Below are positions 39,509-40,978 of a DNA stretch of 40,978 nucleotides, piece after piece. The translations under genes and the position numbers were made by a program. Every line of letters starts with the position of its first letter. Positions within the stretch are counted from its first letter, which is position 1. Below the pieces are notes generated by a model. That model saw only the letters and a program-made list of their open reading frames with translations. It was not told the origin of the DNA and ran no database searches. This DNA comes from an uncultured Fibrobacter sp. (lineage in GTDB: Bacteria; Fibrobacterota; Fibrobacteria; Fibrobacterales; Fibrobacteraceae): positions 1 to 40,978 of the forward strand of contig CAMKNA010000019.1 of assembly GCA_946414075.1 (NCBI GenBank). Direction: 5' to 3'.

Positions 39509-40838
39509 GGGCGTATATAGACTGTCCGCCGTTGCAGGCGTAGGCCAGCGTGCACACGATAAAGAAGGCCGGGAGCGTTTCAAAGCCGAAAATTTCGGCC
39601 CCTACCAGGATGGGGGCGAACAGGGTGTTGGTGGCTCCGCCAAAGACCGCTGCGTAGCCGAGAGCTGCGGCAAGGGGGAAGGGCACGCCAACGATGGCGG
39701 CGACCACAGCTCCAAAAGTTGCCCCGATGGTGAACAGCGGGGTGACCTCGCCGCCTTGGAAACCTACCGAAAGCGTCACGATGGTAAGCACCATCTTTAA
39801 AAGCCAATCGAACCCGAAAATCCCTGCGGCGCTGGCTGTAGCGGCTCCCGGGTTTCCAAAGCATATATCGGAGAGATTCGTGCCCAAGCCGGAGTAACGC
39901 CCCTGCCAAAGCAGGAGCAGCACGGCGCTCAGGACAATGCCCATAATGGCGACACGCTTGAGAGGATTCGGGAACTTTTCGGCAAAGAATTTTTTGGAAA
40001 CCTTCAGCAGCTTCGCAAATCCGCCGCCTACAAGCCCAAAGAGCACGCCCAGCATCGCGAGCTTCAGGATAAAGTAGATGTCAAGCCCATTTTCGCCATG
40101 GAACAGGCTTGCCACGGTCCAGTCCGGCGAAAAGCTGTTCAGGCTTACGGTGAATTTTTCGTAGCCGATCATCTCGGAAACCTTGTAGGCGCTAATCGCC
40201 GCAGCGGCCGCCGGGAGTAGCGCCGCCATCTCGAGATGACCGGCAAGCAGGATTTCGATGGAAAGGGCGATTGCCGCCATGGGGGTCTGGAAGAGCCCTG
40301 CAAATCCGGCCGCCATGCCCGCCACGAGTAAAATGCGGGGGGCATTTTCCACATGAATCTTGGAGCTCATGTTATGCCCGAGGGTCGCCCCGATTTGCAT
40401 GGCCACGCCTTCTCGGCCGGAACTTCCGCCAAACAGGTGGGTGACCCAGGTGGTCACCATGATAAGCGGGATAAGCCGGAGAGGAATCTCCTTCTCCTTG
40501 CCGTGGGCTACATCAAAGACGATTCCCATGCCACGCTCAGAGCCATTGCCGAGCTTTTTGTAGGTGAATACGATGGCAAGACCCGCCAAAGCAAGGGCGG
40601 GAATCCAATAAAGCGGGTGAGCGTCTCGTATATCGCTCACATTTTGCAAAATGGATCCGAAGAAGGCGCAGAGTGCCCCCACGATGGCTCCGAGGACCAA
40701 AGCCACTACGATGAGCACCGGCTGTGAAATCCAGTGCATCACCTTTTCCTTGACTTTGGCCTTGGCCATGTTCATGGCCTGTTCTTTCATCTCCGGACTC
40801 ATGTTCCGGTAGATGTCTTGCCAGTTGTTGAAATCCAT
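39486..40838 (-). CDS. CLC family anion transporter, fluoride-type filter residues
   Basis: This is a 450-residue inner membrane protein with the CLC fold. The first filter motif, normally GSGIP with the anion-binding serine, reads GMGIV here (103-107, M104). The second, normally GREGP, reads GREGV (141-145). The third, GGxxxP, reads GGEVTP. Met in place of the central serine together with GREGT/V is known from the CLC-F branch, whose characterised members are fluoride/proton antiporters protecting against fluoride. The assignment is by these residues only. No fluoride riboswitch could be looked for, because the upstream side is the end of the aconitase gene, 3 bases away. The N-terminus has an amphipathic, Lys/Met-rich helix of about 35 residues before the first span. 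Confidence 0.88.
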   Translation of the reverse strand: MDFNNWQDIYRNMSPEMKEQAMNMAKAKVKEKVMHWISQPVLIVVALVLGAIVGALCAFFGSILQNVSDIRDAHPLYWIPALALAGLAIVFTYKKLGNGSERGMGIVFDVAHGKEKEIPLRLIPLIMVTTWVTHLFGGSSGREGVAMQIGATLGHNMSSKIHVENAPRILLVAGMAAGFAGLFQTPMAAIALSIEILLAGHLEMAALLPAAAAAISAYKVSEMIGYEKFTVSLNSFSPDWTVASLFHGENGLDIYFILKLAMLGVLFGLVGGGFAKLLKVSKKFFAEKFPNPLKRVAIMGIVLSAVLLLLWQGRYSGLGTNLSDICFGNPGAATASAAGIFGFDWLLKMVLTIVTLSVGFQGGEVTPLFTIGATFGAVVAAIVGVPFPLAAALGYAAVFGGATNTLFAPILVGAEIFGFETLPAFFIVCTLAYACNGGQSIYAQKKIRLK

Positions 40839-40841
40839 CGC

Positions 40842-40978
40842 TTACTTGTTGTTGGCGCGGATTAGGTTGAGGGCGGAACCTGCCTTGAACCATGCCCACT
40901 GCTGTTCGTTGTAGGTGTGGCTCAGGGCGATGTTGTCCACCGAGCCATCCTTGTGGTGGGCGACGAGCGTGAACTCGG
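40842..40978 (-). CDS. Aconitate hydratase, C-terminal fragment
   Basis: The window ends inside this minus-strand gene; about 45 C-terminal residues are visible, ending with the stop at 40842-40844. The segment [26 protein letters not shown] followed by [11 protein letters not shown] matches the swivel-domain end of aconitase A-type enzymes (mitochondrial type: [19 protein letters not shown]). Aconitase isomerises citrate to isocitrate in the TCA cycle. Isopropylmalate dehydratase is a less likely alternative because it lacks this exact ending. It lies 3 bases upstream of the CLC gene on the same strand, so the two may be co-transcribed. Confidence 0.8.
   Translation of the reverse strand, partial: EFTLVAHHKDGSVDNIALSHTYNEQQWAWFKAGSALNLIRANNK

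Noticed and set aside
1..40978. tRNA, rRNA or riboswitch genes
   Set aside because: All spacers are under 300 bases. I saw no cloverleaf, rRNA-like sequence or recognisable riboswitch core in them by eye; a covariance-model scan could still find something.

Overview
The window looks like a chromosomal segment of a Fibrobacter-type bacterium (Fibrobacterota). The main evidence is five lipoproteins carrying the Fibrobacter succinogenes major paralogous (FISUMP) domain, recognised by WMAQNLN/WMAENLN, CP.GWH/GWR and a terminal (S/P)(V/I)RC motif. Supporting evidence is a Gram-negative lipid A pathway (lpxD, lpxC), an Omp85 protein, many Ser-rich lipoproteins, and promoters of the Bacteroidetes-like TAnnTTTG type. 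Most genes are moderately GC-rich; the FISUMP genes are visibly AT-richer in their distal parts.

Layout. 1-227 is the 3' end of glnS with a strong terminator. 426-4513 is a two-gene unit: a small secreted protein and a 1142-residue secreted protein that resembles the pore-forming B subunits of binary toxins (anthrax protective antigen type). 4538-11768 is a tightly packed housekeeping run: gamma-carbonic anhydrase-like protein, lipid kinase, lpxD, a FISUMP lipoprotein wedged in, lpxC, hemA and hemC. A divergent pair follows: greB-tatD on the minus strand, and a DUF2062-DUF1015 in-frame fusion on the plus strand. 15044-18515 is a two-gene polar amino acid ABC transporter in which both proteins have unusual architectures. 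It is followed by a single-POTRA Omp85 protein, ppa, and a minus-strand operon of an NSS amino acid transporter, its 33-residue MetS-like small subunit and a RidA protein.

23316-38389 is a long plus-strand run of cell-envelope genes: an Ala/Pro/Glu-rich outer membrane protein, a small FISUMP lipoprotein, three tandem large FISUMP lipoproteins (929-995 residues), a FecR-domain lipoprotein, an uncharacterised lipoprotein and an LPP20/FlgT-like protein. The spacers in the first part are 1-18 bp, so much of it is probably one transcription unit. A lipoprotein with a duplicated domain follows. The window ends with a minus-strand CLC protein bearing fluoride-type filter residues and the 3' end of an aconitase gene.

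The most unusual points are: the toxin-B-like pore protein; an ABC ATPase fused to an anti-sigma/GHKL-like domain, next to a permease carrying apparently permuted substrate-binding lobes; a 224-bp identical block shared by two otherwise diverged FISUMP paralogs; a heptanucleotide tandem repeat plus an interspersed repeat forming the N-terminus of a lipoprotein; and several promoters placed so close to start codons that leaderless mRNAs are predicted. All family assignments come from reading the translated sequences by eye; no database search was run.
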